Positions 30,388 to 40,490 of a stretch of 64,000 nucleotides of DNA are shown here, piece by piece. Source of the DNA: Amphritea opalescens (GTDB lineage Bacteria; Pseudomonadota; Gammaproteobacteria; Pseudomonadales; Balneatricaceae); NCBI RefSeq assembly GCF_003957515.1, contig NZ_RQXW01000002.1, positions 1-64,000 of the forward strand, given 5' to 3'. Each line of letters opens with the position of its first letter. Within the stretch, counting starts at the first letter, position 1. Below the pieces are notes generated by a model. It saw nothing but the letters and a program-made list of their open reading frames with translations, did not search any database and was not told the DNA's origin. The translations under genes and the position numbers were made by a program.

Positions 30388-31136
30388 CCTGGGAATGGGG
30401 TGTGATTTGGCAGTACCTTCCCCGCTTAATGGATGGTGCTTGGTTAACGATGGAGCTGGTACTGGTATCGGGTCTTATCGGTATTACGATGGCGATACCG
30501 CTGTCTCTGATGCGAGCCTCATCACTGCCTTGGGTGAAGGTGTTTCCCTTTATCTATATCTATTTTTTCCGTGGGACGCCGCTGCTCGTACAGATCTTTC
30601 TGGTCTACTATGGCGCCTCTCAGTTTGATGCCGTGCGAGATTCGATTCTCTGGCCGATTCTGAAACAGCCCTACTGGTGTGCAATTATCGCCTTCAGCCT
30701 GAATACGGCGGCCTATAGTGCCGAGCTGTTCCGCAGTGCGATTCAGGCCATTCCGGTGGGTGAGATTGAAGCGGCGGAAGCGATGGGGATGAGTAAATCG
30801 GTGCAGGTGCAGCGAATCATTCTCCCCCGTGCCTTTGGTATCGCCTTGCCGGCTTACGGCAATGAGGTGATTCTAATGCTTAAAGGCAGTGCGCTGGCGA
30901 GTACGATTACACTGTTGGATCTGACCGGTATGGCACGGACAATTATTGCCCGTACTTATACACCGTTGGAGATGTTTCTGGCGGCGGGTATGGTCTATCT
31001 GGCGATCAGTGCGGTGATTATCGGTCTCTTCCGTTTTATGGAGTATCGCTTTAACCGTTACCAGTATTATCACCATACCGATACGCCGAAAAATCTCGAC
31101 CCACTGTTGCGTGACCCTCATATCGACCAGAAATAG
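30384..31136 (+). CDS. Amino acid ABC permease (HisM/AotM type)
   Basis: A 250-residue inner-membrane permease, partner of the preceding one. YFFRGTPLLVQIFLVYYG near residues 53-70 and the cytoplasmic coupling loop IPVGEIEAAEAMGMSK near 123 are diagnostic. It ends the transporter operon and stops 9 bp before the end of the convergent SDR gene. Confidence 0.92.
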   Translation: MTWEWGVIWQYLPRLMDGAWLTMELVLVSGLIGITMAIPLSLMRASSLPWVKVFPFIYIYFFRGTPLLVQIFLVYYGASQFDAVRDSILWPILKQPYWCAIIAFSLNTAAYSAELFRSAIQAIPVGEIEAAEAMGMSKSVQVQRIILPRAFGIALPAYGNEVILMLKGSALASTITLLDLTGMARTIIARTYTPLEMFLAAGMVYLAISAVIIGLFRFMEYRFNRYQYYHHTDTPKNLDPLLRDPHIDQK

Positions 31137-31145
31137 CATCGGCCA

Positions 31146-32006
31146 TTAGCGCTTAAACGCTTGGATCAACTGAGGGTAGCCCGCGTGGTAATCCGGATAG
31201 CGAAAGCGATAACCGGACTGCTTAAGCCGCGTATTGTTGCAACGTTTACTGCCAATGGTACGCCGCGCTGATCTTTCTGTTATCTCAACCCCGAGTTGCT
31301 GTGCCAGCCAGTCGCTGACTTCGTGCAGCGGCGCGGGGTTGTCATCGCTGGCTAGATAGAGTGGCAGCAGAGCTTGTTGATGGGAGAGATTGTGTAGGTG
31401 GGTTAACACGCCGACACAATCGTCACGGTGTATGCGGTTACTATAGCGTGGCGGTTCAGCAGGGTAGCCTACGCCACGATTGACCTGACCGAGCATGTAG
31501 TTCCGACCGGGGCCGTAAATCCCGCTGAAGCGAACCACTGTTGCGGCTATGCCGCTGTGGAGCGCGATATTTTCCGCTTCGAGCATGATTTGGCCAGAGA
31601 AATTGTCCGGAATGGTGGCTGATGTTTCATCGACCCATTCATCATGCTGTTGATGGTAGACTGCGGTACTCGAGATAAAAAACAACTGCCGGGGTTTAAT
31701 CGATTGCTGTTGTAGTGCGTCGAGGAGGTTTTGTAGACCCTGAGAGTAAGCCTGTTGATAAACGGCTTGATCTCGGCGACCCGCTGAGACGATATAAAAG
31801 ACGGTATCAATCGGTTGTGGCAGCGCCTGAAGCGTGTCAGGCTGGCTTAGGTCAGCGGCAATGCCTTGGATGCCGACGGGTAGCTGGTTTATATTACGAC
31901 GTAGGCCAAATACCTGATGCCCTTGGGCGATTAAGTTTAAGCCCAATTGACTACCGACATCGCCGCAACCCGCGATTAGAATCTGATTTTTGTTTAACCT
32001 ATGCAT
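31146..32006 (-). CDS. NAD(P)-binding SDR/epimerase family protein (YeeZ-like)
   Basis: The ATG at 32006 follows TAAGGTG and gives 286 residues. A Rossmann fold opens with ILIAGCGDVGSQLG near residues 10-22. The atypical extended-SDR pattern includes FISSTAVYHQQ near 110 and FSGIYGPGRNYML near 158. Members are poorly characterised NAD(P)-dependent epimerase-like proteins. It is divergent from oxyR with only 56 bp between the starts, so the two may share regulatory sequence. Confidence 0.85.
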   Translation of the reverse strand: MHRLNKNQILIAGCGDVGSQLGLNLIAQGHQVFGLRRNINQLPVGIQGIAADLSQPDTLQALPQPIDTVFYIVSAGRRDQAVYQQAYSQGLQNLLDALQQQSIKPRQLFFISSTAVYHQQHDEWVDETSATIPDNFSGQIMLEAENIALHSGIAATVVRFSGIYGPGRNYMLGQVNRGVGYPAEPPRYSNRIHRDDCVGVLTHLHNLSHQQALLPLYLASDDNPAPLHEVSDWLAQQLGVEITERSARRTIGSKRCNNTRLKQSGYRFRYPDYHAGYPQLIQAFKR

Positions 32007-32062
32007 CACCTTACTTATCCTGTATCAGGTTGAGTTTGTATCATAACAAAGGAAAGCCGCCT

Positions 32063-32968
32063 ATGACTCTTACCGAGTTACGTTACATCGTTACCCTTGC
32101 TAAAGAACAGCATTTTGGTCGTGCCGCTGAACGCTGCTTTGTCAGCCAGCCGACCTTGAGTATTGCGGTGAAAAAGCTGGAAGATGAGCTAGGTACTGCA
32201 CTGTTTGAACGGAGTAAGCATGCGGTTCGGGTAACGCCGGTAGGACAAAAAGTGGTACGTCAGGCACAGACTGTGCTGGAGCAGGCTGAAGCGATTAAAG
32301 ATATGGCCCAAGAGGGTAAAGATCAGCTCGCTAGTCCGCTGCGCGTTGGGGCCATCTATACGATCGGGCCTTATCTGTTTCCACAGCTAGTACCCGAGTT
32401 ACAAAAGCGGGCGCCAAAAATGCCCCTGTATATCGAAGAAAATTTTACTGAGAATTTACGGCCGAAGATTCGTAATGGCGAACTGGATGCCATTATTGTC
32501 GCTCTGCCGTTTGATGAGCCCGATATTCTTACTCGGCCGCTCTATGACGAGCCCTTCTTGATGTTATTGCCCAAGGATCACCCTTTGGCCAGTAAAGACC
32601 AGATCGATAGTCAGACGCTGCACGAGCAAGACCTCTTGCTGCTTGGCGAGGGTCACTGTTTCCGCGATCAGGTATTGGAAGCCTGCCCAACCCTCTCCCA
32701 TGGTTCTGATAAACATACGATTACCGAAGGTAGTTCACTGGAAACTATCCGCATGATGGTGGCGTCTGGGCTGGGAGCGAGTGTGATTCCTCAATCGGCA
32801 ACCGGTGGCTACTATCAGTCGGATATGGTGGTAACTAAACCCTTTAAATCACCACCGCCGGTGCGTACTGTCTGCTTGGCTTGGCGTGCCAGTTTTCCTC
32901 GGCCGCAGGCGATCGACCTGCTGATCGATGCACTTAAAAGTTGCTCGGTCGCCGAAGACAAACTCTGA
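32063..32968 (+). CDS. oxyR: Hydrogen peroxide-sensing regulator OxyR
   Basis: The ATG at 32063 behind AAAGGA gives 301 residues; the longer open frame upstream lies inside the divergent SDR gene and is rejected. The helix-turn-helix is in FGRAAERCFVSQPTLSIAVK. The redox pair is exact: GHCFRDQVLEAC places cysteines at 199 and 208, as in E. coli OxyR. It activates antioxidant genes when the disulfide forms. It is followed by recG after 14 bp, the oxyR-recG order known from pseudomonads. Confidence 0.96.
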   Translation: MTLTELRYIVTLAKEQHFGRAAERCFVSQPTLSIAVKKLEDELGTALFERSKHAVRVTPVGQKVVRQAQTVLEQAEAIKDMAQEGKDQLASPLRVGAIYTIGPYLFPQLVPELQKRAPKMPLYIEENFTENLRPKIRNGELDAIIVALPFDEPDILTRPLYDEPFLMLLPKDHPLASKDQIDSQTLHEQDLLLLGEGHCFRDQVLEACPTLSHGSDKHTITEGSSLETIRMMVASGLGASVIPQSATGGYYQSDMVVTKPFKSPPPVRTVCLAWRASFPRPQAIDLLIDALKSCSVAEDKL

Positions 32969-32982
32969 TATGAACGACTGAT

Positions 32983-35064
32983 ATGAACAAACATAGCCTC
33001 GCACAATTACCGGTTACGGAACTGAAAGGTGTCGGGGCGGCGCTGCAGGATAAGTTAGCGAAGCTGGATATCCATACGCTGCAAGATCTGCTGTTTCATC
33101 TGCCGCTGCGCTATCAGGATCGTACTCGCATTATGCTTATTGGCGGGTTACGCCCCGGTGATGAAGGGGTGATTGAGGGCGAGGTCAAAGGTGCTGATAT
33201 CGCGATGGGCCGACGACGTAGCCTCGTTTGTCGGCTGCAGGATGGCACGGGCACTATAACCCTGCGTTTTTTTCACTTTTCGGCGGCACAAAAAAATAGC
33301 CTGAAACCGGGCACTCGTCTGCGCTGTTTTGGGGAGATCCGTACCGGCGCGAGCGGATTGGAGATCTACCATCCGGAATATCGGCGGGTGGATGATGATG
33401 TTATCACGCCCGTGGAAGAGAGCTTAACGCCGATCTACCCCACCACCGAAGGGATCAATCAGACCCGTATGCGGGCGTTAACCGACGGTGCGCTGGCCTA
33501 TCTCGCCAATGGATCATTAACGGAATTGATTCCAGAGCATCTACGGGAGCAATGGGGCTTACCCTCGTTAAATGAGGCGGTCAGTTACCTTCACCGTCCA
33601 CCGGTAGATGCCGATCAGGAACAGCTACTCGATGGCTATCATCCGGCGCAGCGTCGTTTGGCCTTTGAAGAGCTGCTGGCGCACCACCTTTCGCTGCTTA
33701 AGCTGCGCCAACGAACCCGGCAGGTCGGCGCACCGGAACTACAGGGCAATCGGCGCTATCAAGACGCTTTTCTACAGCAGTTACCCTTTCCCTTAACGGG
33801 AGCTCAGCAGCGAGTCAGCCAAGAGATCAGTGCCGATTTGTCACAACCCTATCCGATGTTACGGTTGGTGCAGGGGGATGTGGGGTCTGGTAAAACGGTA
33901 GTGGCCGCATTGGCCGCATTACAGGCGGTTGAAGGGGGCTTTCAGGCGGCGGTGATGGCGCCGACTGAAATCCTAGCCGAACAGCACTTTATCAGCTTTA
34001 GTCAGTGGCTAGAGCCGCTAGGGCTGAAGGTGGCATGGTTGGCGGGTAAGCTGAAAGGCAAAAAACGTCAGGCGCAGCTAGAGGTGATCGGCGATGGCTC
34101 GGCACAGGTGGTCGTGGGCACCCATGCGCTGTTTCAGGACGAAGTTCTTTTCGCTAATCTCGGGCTAGTGGTCGTGGATGAACAGCACCGCTTTGGGGTG
34201 CATCAACGGCTGGCATTGCGGGAGAAGGGGCGTACCGATCATCGAGCTCCCCACCAGTTAATTATGACCGCCACGCCGATCCCTCGGACCTTGACCATGA
34301 GTGCCTATGCCGATTTAGATTGTTCGGTGATTGATGAGTTGCCCCCCGGACGAACGCCGGTGAATACGGTGGTGATCTCCGATCAGCGCCGCCCTGAAGT
34401 GGTCGAACGGGTACGCGATGCCTGTGGTCAGGGGCGACAGGTTTACTGGGTTTGCACCCTGATTGAAGAATCTGAGGCGTTGCAGTGTCAGGCCGCTGAA
34501 GTGACCGAGGCGGAGTTAAAAGAAGCGCTGCCTGAACTGCGTATCGGCTTAATCCATGGACGTATGAAACCCGCTGAAAAAACCGCCATTATGGCCAGCT
34601 ATAAAGCGGCGGAACTCGATCTGCTAGTAGCAACCACGGTGATTGAGGTGGGGGTGGATGTCCCCAATGCTTCGGTGATGATTATTGAAAATCCCGAGCG
34701 ACTGGGGCTGGCACAGTTGCATCAGTTACGTGGTCGAGTAGGCCGAGGGTCAGTCGAGAGTTTTTGCCTGTTAATGTATCATGCGCCTCTCTCGAAGCAG
34801 GGGCGGGAACGGCTCGCTGTGATGCGTGAAACCACCGATGGTTTTCGTATTGCGGAAAAGGATCTTGAGCTGCGTGGCCCCGGTGAGGTGCTAGGTACTC
34901 GGCAGACCGGCATGATGTCGTTTAAAGTGGCTGACCTGCAACGGGATGCTGACCTGCTGACCCGAGTGAAACAGGTGGCTGGGCATATTATGGCGGATCC
35001 GCAGCTGAGCGATGCCATTATTCAGCGCTGGCTCGGCCGAGATGAACAATACGCCAGTGTGTAG
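32983..35064 (+). CDS. recG: ATP-dependent DNA helicase RecG
   Basis: A 693-residue branch-migration helicase that remodels stalled forks and Holliday junctions. An N-terminal wedge/OB domain (about 1-170) is followed by motif I GDVGSGKT near 300, the DEQH box in VVVDEQHRFGV near 397, TATPIPRT near 427 and motif VI QLRGRVGRG near 587. The C-terminal RecG extension contains LELRGPGEVLGTRQ. Length is normal. Probably cotranscribed with oxyR. Confidence 0.97.
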   Translation: MNKHSLAQLPVTELKGVGAALQDKLAKLDIHTLQDLLFHLPLRYQDRTRIMLIGGLRPGDEGVIEGEVKGADIAMGRRRSLVCRLQDGTGTITLRFFHFSAAQKNSLKPGTRLRCFGEIRTGASGLEIYHPEYRRVDDDVITPVEESLTPIYPTTEGINQTRMRALTDGALAYLANGSLTELIPEHLREQWGLPSLNEAVSYLHRPPVDADQEQLLDGYHPAQRRLAFEELLAHHLSLLKLRQRTRQVGAPELQGNRRYQDAFLQQLPFPLTGAQQRVSQEISADLSQPYPMLRLVQGDVGSGKTVVAALAALQAVEGGFQAAVMAPTEILAEQHFISFSQWLEPLGLKVAWLAGKLKGKKRQAQLEVIGDGSAQVVVGTHALFQDEVLFANLGLVVVDEQHRFGVHQRLALREKGRTDHRAPHQLIMTATPIPRTLTMSAYADLDCSVIDELPPGRTPVNTVVISDQRRPEVVERVRDACGQGRQVYWVCTLIEESEALQCQAAEVTEAELKEALPELRIGLIHGRMKPAEKTAIMASYKAAELDLLVATTVIEVGVDVPNASVMIIENPERLGLAQLHQLRGRVGRGSVESFCLLMYHAPLSKQGRERLAVMRETTDGFRIAEKDLELRGPGEVLGTRQTGMMSFKVADLQRDADLLTRVKQVAGHIMADPQLSDAIIQRWLGRDEQYASV

Positions 35065-35141
35065 GGGCGGCCTGTGGTCGTTCTAAGATTGATGGCTAGC
35101 TGTGTGTAAACTATTCGATTAATGAAGTTTGTGAGTACTCT

Positions 35142-36128
35142 ATGACTGTACCGCCTTGTCGCTTTTCTATTGCTGAATCGGATGCGCCTATTGAGCTGCT
35201 GCCCCGTGATCTGAGCGGTTGGCGGCAGGGCAATGTGGGTGTCGACTATGTTCACCGACTGGATTCCGGTTGTGATGGCCCCGAGCTAGTGGTGCAGGCG
35301 CTCACCCATGGTAATGAAATCTGCGGCGCGAATGCGCTGTTATGGCTGTTAGAAAACCAAATTCAGCCGGTCAAAGGTGCCTTAACACTGATATTTGCCA
35401 ATGTGGGAGCCTATCAGACCTTTGATCCCCAGCGGCCGTTTGCTAGTCGCTGTCTCGATGAAGACATGAACCGTATCTGGCTGCCCGAGCGTTTAAACTG
35501 CCCGGATACCCACGAAACCCATCGCGCCGTTGAGTTACTGCCCTATATTGAGAATGCCGATAGTGTCTTGGATCTGCATTCAACCACCTTCGCCGTTGCG
35601 CCGATGCTGATCTATCCACAGACCGCGGGCAATACCGAATTTGCCGAGCGGCTCGGTTTTCCTTTTCCTCAGCTGCAATATGATCTGGGGAGTTATCATC
35701 GGGGTATTTTGATTTCGGAGCATCAACGGCATGCCGCCGAGGGCGTTTCGTTGGTGGCGGAATGTGGCCAGCACTTTGCTAAATCGACCTCTCAACAGGC
35801 ACTGGCGGTGGCCCTCGGGTTTATTGCCCAGCACGGTATGCTCGACAGCGCGGTGGAGATCCCTGAGTGGGGTTATGCGGCGGATGATCTGGCGGGGTAT
35901 TATCGGATCGATCGGGTGCTGAACGCGCAGACCGAGCACTTTCGTTTTACGGAGTCCGTGAGTGGCTTTGAGCAGTATGCGAAGGGCGAGTTGATTGCCA
36001 CGGATGATCAAACACTCATCGCGGCACCGTTCGATAACTGTACGCTGATTATGCCTGCCAGGGTGCCCGTTGCCGGTGAAGAGGCGGTGACACTTGCCGA
36101 GCGCTTATATCAAAAAGATGAGAAATAG
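35142..36128 (+). CDS. Succinylglutamate desuccinylase/aspartoacylase family protein
   Basis: A 328-residue zinc carboxypeptidase-like hydrolase. HGNE (near 51-54) and the later His in LDLHSTTF (near 146) are the metal ligands, and RCLDEDMNRIW near 105 holds the substrate-binding Arg and Asn. The family deacylates N-acyl amino acids. There is no ast operon here, so assignment to AstE is not made. It is followed by the DUF501 gene after 14 bp. Confidence 0.85.
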   Translation: MTVPPCRFSIAESDAPIELLPRDLSGWRQGNVGVDYVHRLDSGCDGPELVVQALTHGNEICGANALLWLLENQIQPVKGALTLIFANVGAYQTFDPQRPFASRCLDEDMNRIWLPERLNCPDTHETHRAVELLPYIENADSVLDLHSTTFAVAPMLIYPQTAGNTEFAERLGFPFPQLQYDLGSYHRGILISEHQRHAAEGVSLVAECGQHFAKSTSQQALAVALGFIAQHGMLDSAVEIPEWGYAADDLAGYYRIDRVLNAQTEHFRFTESVSGFEQYAKGELIATDDQTLIAAPFDNCTLIMPARVPVAGEEAVTLAERLYQKDEK

Positions 36129-36142
36129 ACCGAGGAATACCT

Positions 36143-36655
36143 ATGGCCGCCTCTAAGCAGCAGCTTGAACTGATTAAACGGCAGTTGGGTCGTGAGCCTC
36201 GTGGGCTTGTGGATATCGCTTGGCAGAGCGCTGAGGGCGTGCCAGCGGTGTTGCAGATGCGTTCGCTAGTGGATGATCAGCCTTTCCCGACCCTTTATTG
36301 GTTGAGTTCGAAAGACCTCTATCAGGCGATCGCCGAGATTGAAACGGCGGGCGAAGTGAAGCGTATCGAGCAGCAGTTAGAAACCGATGAAGAGTTACGC
36401 GAGGCACATTTAGCGGATCAGCAGCGCTATGTCGATCTGCGTTGGCAGATGATGGCCGATACCGATCGACAACGGATTGCCGAGCTAGGCTTTACTGAAC
36501 TGTTTGATAGTTATGGTATTGGGGGGATTCGTCACTGGGATAAGGTGCGTTGTCTGCATATGCAATATGCCTATCACCTGGCGGTGGGCGGTACGGCGAT
36601 AGGTGCTCTGCTGGATCAACGTTATGAGCTGGATAAGCGCCAGTTGTCGTTGTAA
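36143..36655 (+). CDS. DUF501 family protein
   Basis: A 170-residue soluble protein of unknown function. The pattern QLGREPRGLVDIAWQ near the N-terminus, PFPTLYWLSSKDLYQAI near 48-64, and GIGGIRHWDKVRCLHMQYAYHLA near 125-147 mark the DUF501 family (the last motif is named by its first and last residues only as landmarks). Probably translated with the AstE-like hydrolase upstream. It ends before a bidirectional terminator. Confidence 0.8.
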   Translation: MAASKQQLELIKRQLGREPRGLVDIAWQSAEGVPAVLQMRSLVDDQPFPTLYWLSSKDLYQAIAEIETAGEVKRIEQQLETDEELREAHLADQQRYVDLRWQMMADTDRQRIAELGFTELFDSYGIGGIRHWDKVRCLHMQYAYHLAVGGTAIGALLDQRYELDKRQLSL

Positions 36656-36689
36656 GTCGATTGGCGTGAGATAGTGACAGGCATAAAAA

Positions 36690-36713
36690 AAGCAGGCGAG
36701 TGCCTGCTTTTAT
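36690..36713. terminator. Bidirectional terminator
   Basis: Stem AAGCAGGC/GCCTGCTT with a 4-nt loop, flanked by an A-run on the left and T-run on the right. It serves the convergent DUF501 and ferredoxin genes. Confidence 0.88.
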
Positions 36714-36771
36714 ACGTTATGACTGAGCGTCACACCGTTGAGTGTCGCTAAGCGCAAATGGTCAGCGCCTA

Positions 36772-37041
<270 letters not shown>

Positions 37042-37052
37042 TTACTTAAATA

Positions 37053-37565
<513 letters not shown>

Positions 37566-37717
37566 TTAGCAAATCCGCAAGGGCGCGATATTAGCTGAAT
37601 TGCAAGGCTATCACAAATACAATAATGGAATGTATTGATCTTTGGTGGTTATAAGAAGATATTTTTAATTACAATAAAGAATATACCTGTAAGTGCAAAT
37701 GATTAAAAGGTGATCGG

Positions 37718-38977
37718 ATGAAGATTAGTTGGCGTTTAGTGCCATTTTTAACGCTATGCGGTGTGGTGCTGCTCAGTGGTTGTACTGCGCTACAGAGCAT
37801 CGATAAGGGGCTGTATGACGTTGCCGAGTCGATTACTGAAACCGACCGAGTAACGGGGCAGCGCACTCTAAGTGCAGCTGACCGCAGTGCCCAGATAAAG
37901 CAGGGTAATGCCGCGGTTGAACAATTATTGTTGAATGAAAAAAAGGCCGGTCGTCAGGTGAATGCTGCTTTAGACCGGCAGCAGTATCAGCGCCTGATCC
38001 GGATCTTTGACCGGGTTCATCGGGTGAGCCATCTGAGTCAAGAGCGTTGGCAGCCTATCTTGCTTGATCGGGACTCCTTTAATGCTTTTACCACGGGCGG
38101 CACCTATATCGTGGTCCATCGTGGGCTTATGCAGCAGCTGAATGATGATGAGGTAGCCGCGGTGGTCGCTCATGAAATCGGCCACACCGTGGCTAATCAT
38201 GTGGGTGAGCGGCAGACCACACAGCAGATTAGTTTGCTGACATCGAAAACGGCCCGTCAACAGGGCTATCAGGCCGCCTATACCCATGAGCTAGAGCGAG
38301 AGGCCGATCGTATCGGTGTGTTGTACAGCTCCTTAGCCGGTTATGACCCTTATGCCGCCACCCATATCTGGCAGCGGCAGTATCAACAACAGGGTAACGC
38401 CCGTAGCTTATTTGCCCACGATCATCCCGTGAATGCCGAGCGTGCAGCCGAAACCAAAGCGTTGGCCGATAAGGTGAAGCCGTATTATCAAGCGGGGCGG
38501 ATCAACCCGAATGCGGACAAGTTACGTGACGATAATAGCCTATGGCAGAAGCAGGATAACAATGATCAGGCTACGGCAGGGGAAGGCGGCGGAGTCTCGG
38601 CTATCTTATCCACAGCCTTGGGTGCCTATGTTGATCATCAGCAAGCTAAACAGGAGGCGGTACGTCAGGCGCAATATGCGCAGTTTGTGAAGGCGGTTGA
38701 AAGCTATATGAGGCTTGAGCAGCAGCGCCGCGCCAGCAATACCAGTTGGACAACCCAGTGGTATTATTCGGGAAGTCGGTCTTTAAAAGGGGTGGTGATG
38801 GGCTTTATTGCACAGGATAGCGAAGGCAAGGTGCATCGTTATGTTGCTCATCAGTCGGGTATTGTCCGCCCTGGGCAGCGCTTTAATTTGACATTCAAAA
38901 CCAACGATGGGGTGTCGCTGAAACAGATCGAACAGATGAAAGTGCGATATTATGTCGATGATGCGCTGCCGTATTAG
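37718..38977 (+). CDS. M48-family metalloprotease lipoprotein
   Basis: A 419-residue exported protein. The signal peptide ends in a lipobox, LLSGC, with the lipidated cysteine at 22. The peptidase domain has VVAHEIGHTVANH near 150 and a downstream Glu in ELEREADRIG near 190, the zinc ligands of the M48 (BepA/LoiP-like) family. The C-terminal 100 residues are unlike other parts of the family and may be a separate beta domain. A role in outer-membrane protein quality control is likely. An AAAAGGTGAT ribosome site precedes the ATG. Confidence 0.9.
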   Translation: MKISWRLVPFLTLCGVVLLSGCTALQSIDKGLYDVAESITETDRVTGQRTLSAADRSAQIKQGNAAVEQLLLNEKKAGRQVNAALDRQQYQRLIRIFDRVHRVSHLSQERWQPILLDRDSFNAFTTGGTYIVVHRGLMQQLNDDEVAAVVAHEIGHTVANHVGERQTTQQISLLTSKTARQQGYQAAYTHELEREADRIGVLYSSLAGYDPYAATHIWQRQYQQQGNARSLFAHDHPVNAERAAETKALADKVKPYYQAGRINPNADKLRDDNSLWQKQDNNDQATAGEGGGVSAILSTALGAYVDHQQAKQEAVRQAQYAQFVKAVESYMRLEQQRRASNTSWTTQWYYSGSRSLKGVVMGFIAQDSEGKVHRYVAHQSGIVRPGQRFNLTFKTNDGVSLKQIEQMKVRYYVDDALPY

Positions 38978-38984
38978 CACCATT

Positions 38985-39831
38985 GGTGCGATTCGCAAAG
39001 CTCATCAGCACCCTACGGGTTAGCGATGTGGGTGCCGATGAAGAATTAATCACACCGAGAGGGTCGTGATTATGTTTCGGTATCGGTGTTTGATGGTGCG
39101 ATTCGCAAAGCTCATCAGCACCCTACGGGTTAGCGATGTGGGTGTCGATGAAGAATGAATCGCACCAAGGTGAACGAGATTATGTTTCGGTATTGATGTT
39201 TGATGTTGCGATTCGCAAAGCTCATCAGCACCCTACGGGTTAGCGATGTAGGGTGTGATGAAGAATGAATCGCACCGAGAGGGTCGTGATTATGTCTCGG
39301 TATCGATGTTTGATGGTGCGATTCGCAAAGCTCATCAGCACCCTACGGGTTCGCGATGTAGGGTGTCGATGAAGAATGAATCGTACCGAGAGGGTCGTGA
39401 TTATGTCTCGGTATTGATGGTTAATGGTGCGATTCGCAGAGCTCATCAGCACCCTACGGGTTAGCGATGTAGGGTGTCGATGAAGAATGAATCGCACCGA
39501 GAGGGTCGCGATTATGTTTCGGTATCGATGTTTGATGGTGCGATTCGTAAAGCTCATCAGCACCCTACGGGTTAGCGATGTAGGGTGCCGATGAAGAATG
39601 AATCGCACCAAGGTGAACGTGATTATGTTTCGGTATTCATGATTAATGGTGCGATTCGTAAAGCTCATCAGCACCCTACGGGTTAGCGATGTAGGGTGCC
39701 GATGAAGAATGAATCGCACCAAGAGGAACGTGATTATGCTTCGGTATTCATGGTTGATGGTGCGATTCGCAAAGCTCATCAGCACCCTACGGGTTAGCGG
39801 TGTAGGGTGTCGATGAAGAATGAATCGCACC
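38985..39831. repeat. Eight-copy tandem repeat, 110/111-bp unit
   Basis: Units start at 38985, 39095, 39205, 39315, 39426, 39537, 39648 and 39759; the first four are spaced 110 bp and the rest 111 bp, and the last is truncated to about 73 bp. Each unit is a palindromic module of about 73 bp plus a spacer of about 37 bp. The outer arms are GGTGCGATTC and GAATCGCACC and the inner arms CAGCACCCTAC and GTAGGGTG. A relative lies at 121-248. The 111-bp period keeps one frame open on the minus strand, giving an artefactual 197-codon ORF. It begins 8 bp after the M48 stop and ends 15 bp before the rsmD stop. Confidence 0.95.
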
Positions 39832-39845
39832 AAGGGGGGTGATGA

Positions 39846-40457
39846 TTAAAGGGCTCTTTTATAAAGCCGGTAGGTGACCTGTCCGGCGGTTTTTTCTCGG
39901 TATAGCGTCCAATTGTCGGGCACTAAGGGGTCGGTGAGCTCTTTTTCGGTTTCTAGATAGATCATCGCGGTGCTGGTGAGTAGGCCGTTCTGTTCCAGCA
40001 ACTGACAGCAGATAGCGGAAAGGTCTTGATGAAAGGGTGGATCGAGAAAAACCACATCGAATTGTACGTCTAAATCGCCACTGCGCTTTTCCAACCAGTC
40101 GGTGGCCGAGCTGGTGATCAGCTCCGCATTTTGGGTTTTCAGGTCTTGAATGTTCTGCCTTAATTGGCGAATCACCACCGATGAATTATCGACCATGGTG
40201 ACATGGGCTGCACCGCGGGAGAGGGCTTCAAAGCCGAGTGCGCCACTGCCGCTGAACAGATCGAGACAGCGGCCAGCAGGGATATAAACCGACAACCAAT
40301 TAAACAGGGTTTCTCTGACCCTATCGGGGGTGGGTCTAAGGCCTTCTACTTCGGGAAAGCTCAGTTTACGGCCACGCCATTCGCCACCAATGATCCGTAA
40401 CTGTTGGTTTCCAGAACTGATTTTCTGAGAAGCGCGTTGTGGGCGACGTCTAGCCAT
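39846..40457 (-). CDS. rsmD: 16S rRNA (guanine966-N2)-methyltransferase RsmD
   Basis: A 203-residue SAM-dependent methyltransferase for G966 of 16S rRNA. RIIGGEWRGRKL near 22, the SAM motif CLDLFSGSGALGFEALSRGA near 64 and the catalytic VFLDPPF near 135 are all clear. A basic N-terminal tail precedes them. It lies downstream of the M16-like gene (33-bp gap), the usual neighbourhood next to ftsY. Confidence 0.96.
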   Translation of the reverse strand: MARRRPQRASQKISSGNQQLRIIGGEWRGRKLSFPEVEGLRPTPDRVRETLFNWLSVYIPAGRCLDLFSGSGALGFEALSRGAAHVTMVDNSSVVIRQLRQNIQDLKTQNAELITSSATDWLEKRSGDLDVQFDVVFLDPPFHQDLSAICCQLLEQNGLLTSTAMIYLETEKELTDPLVPDNWTLYREKTAGQVTYRLYKRAL

Positions 40458-40490
40458 GTTGATTCCTTAAAAGATTGAACGTTGCAATGC

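Noticed and set aside
31715..32062. N-terminal extension of the oxyR reading frame
   Set aside because: It overlaps the divergent SDR gene; the ATG at 32063 has a ribosome site and puts the redox cysteines at 199 and 208.
38985..39831. CRISPR array
   Set aside because: Units are 110/111 bp, near-identical over their whole length, with no unique spacers and no cas genes.
39240..39833. 197-codon minus-strand ORF encoding a repetitive protein with RFILHRHPT repeats
   Set aside because: It is the tandem repeat read through: a 111-bp unit is exactly 37 codons, so the frame stays open. No ribosome site, no family and the units are palindromic DNA modules.
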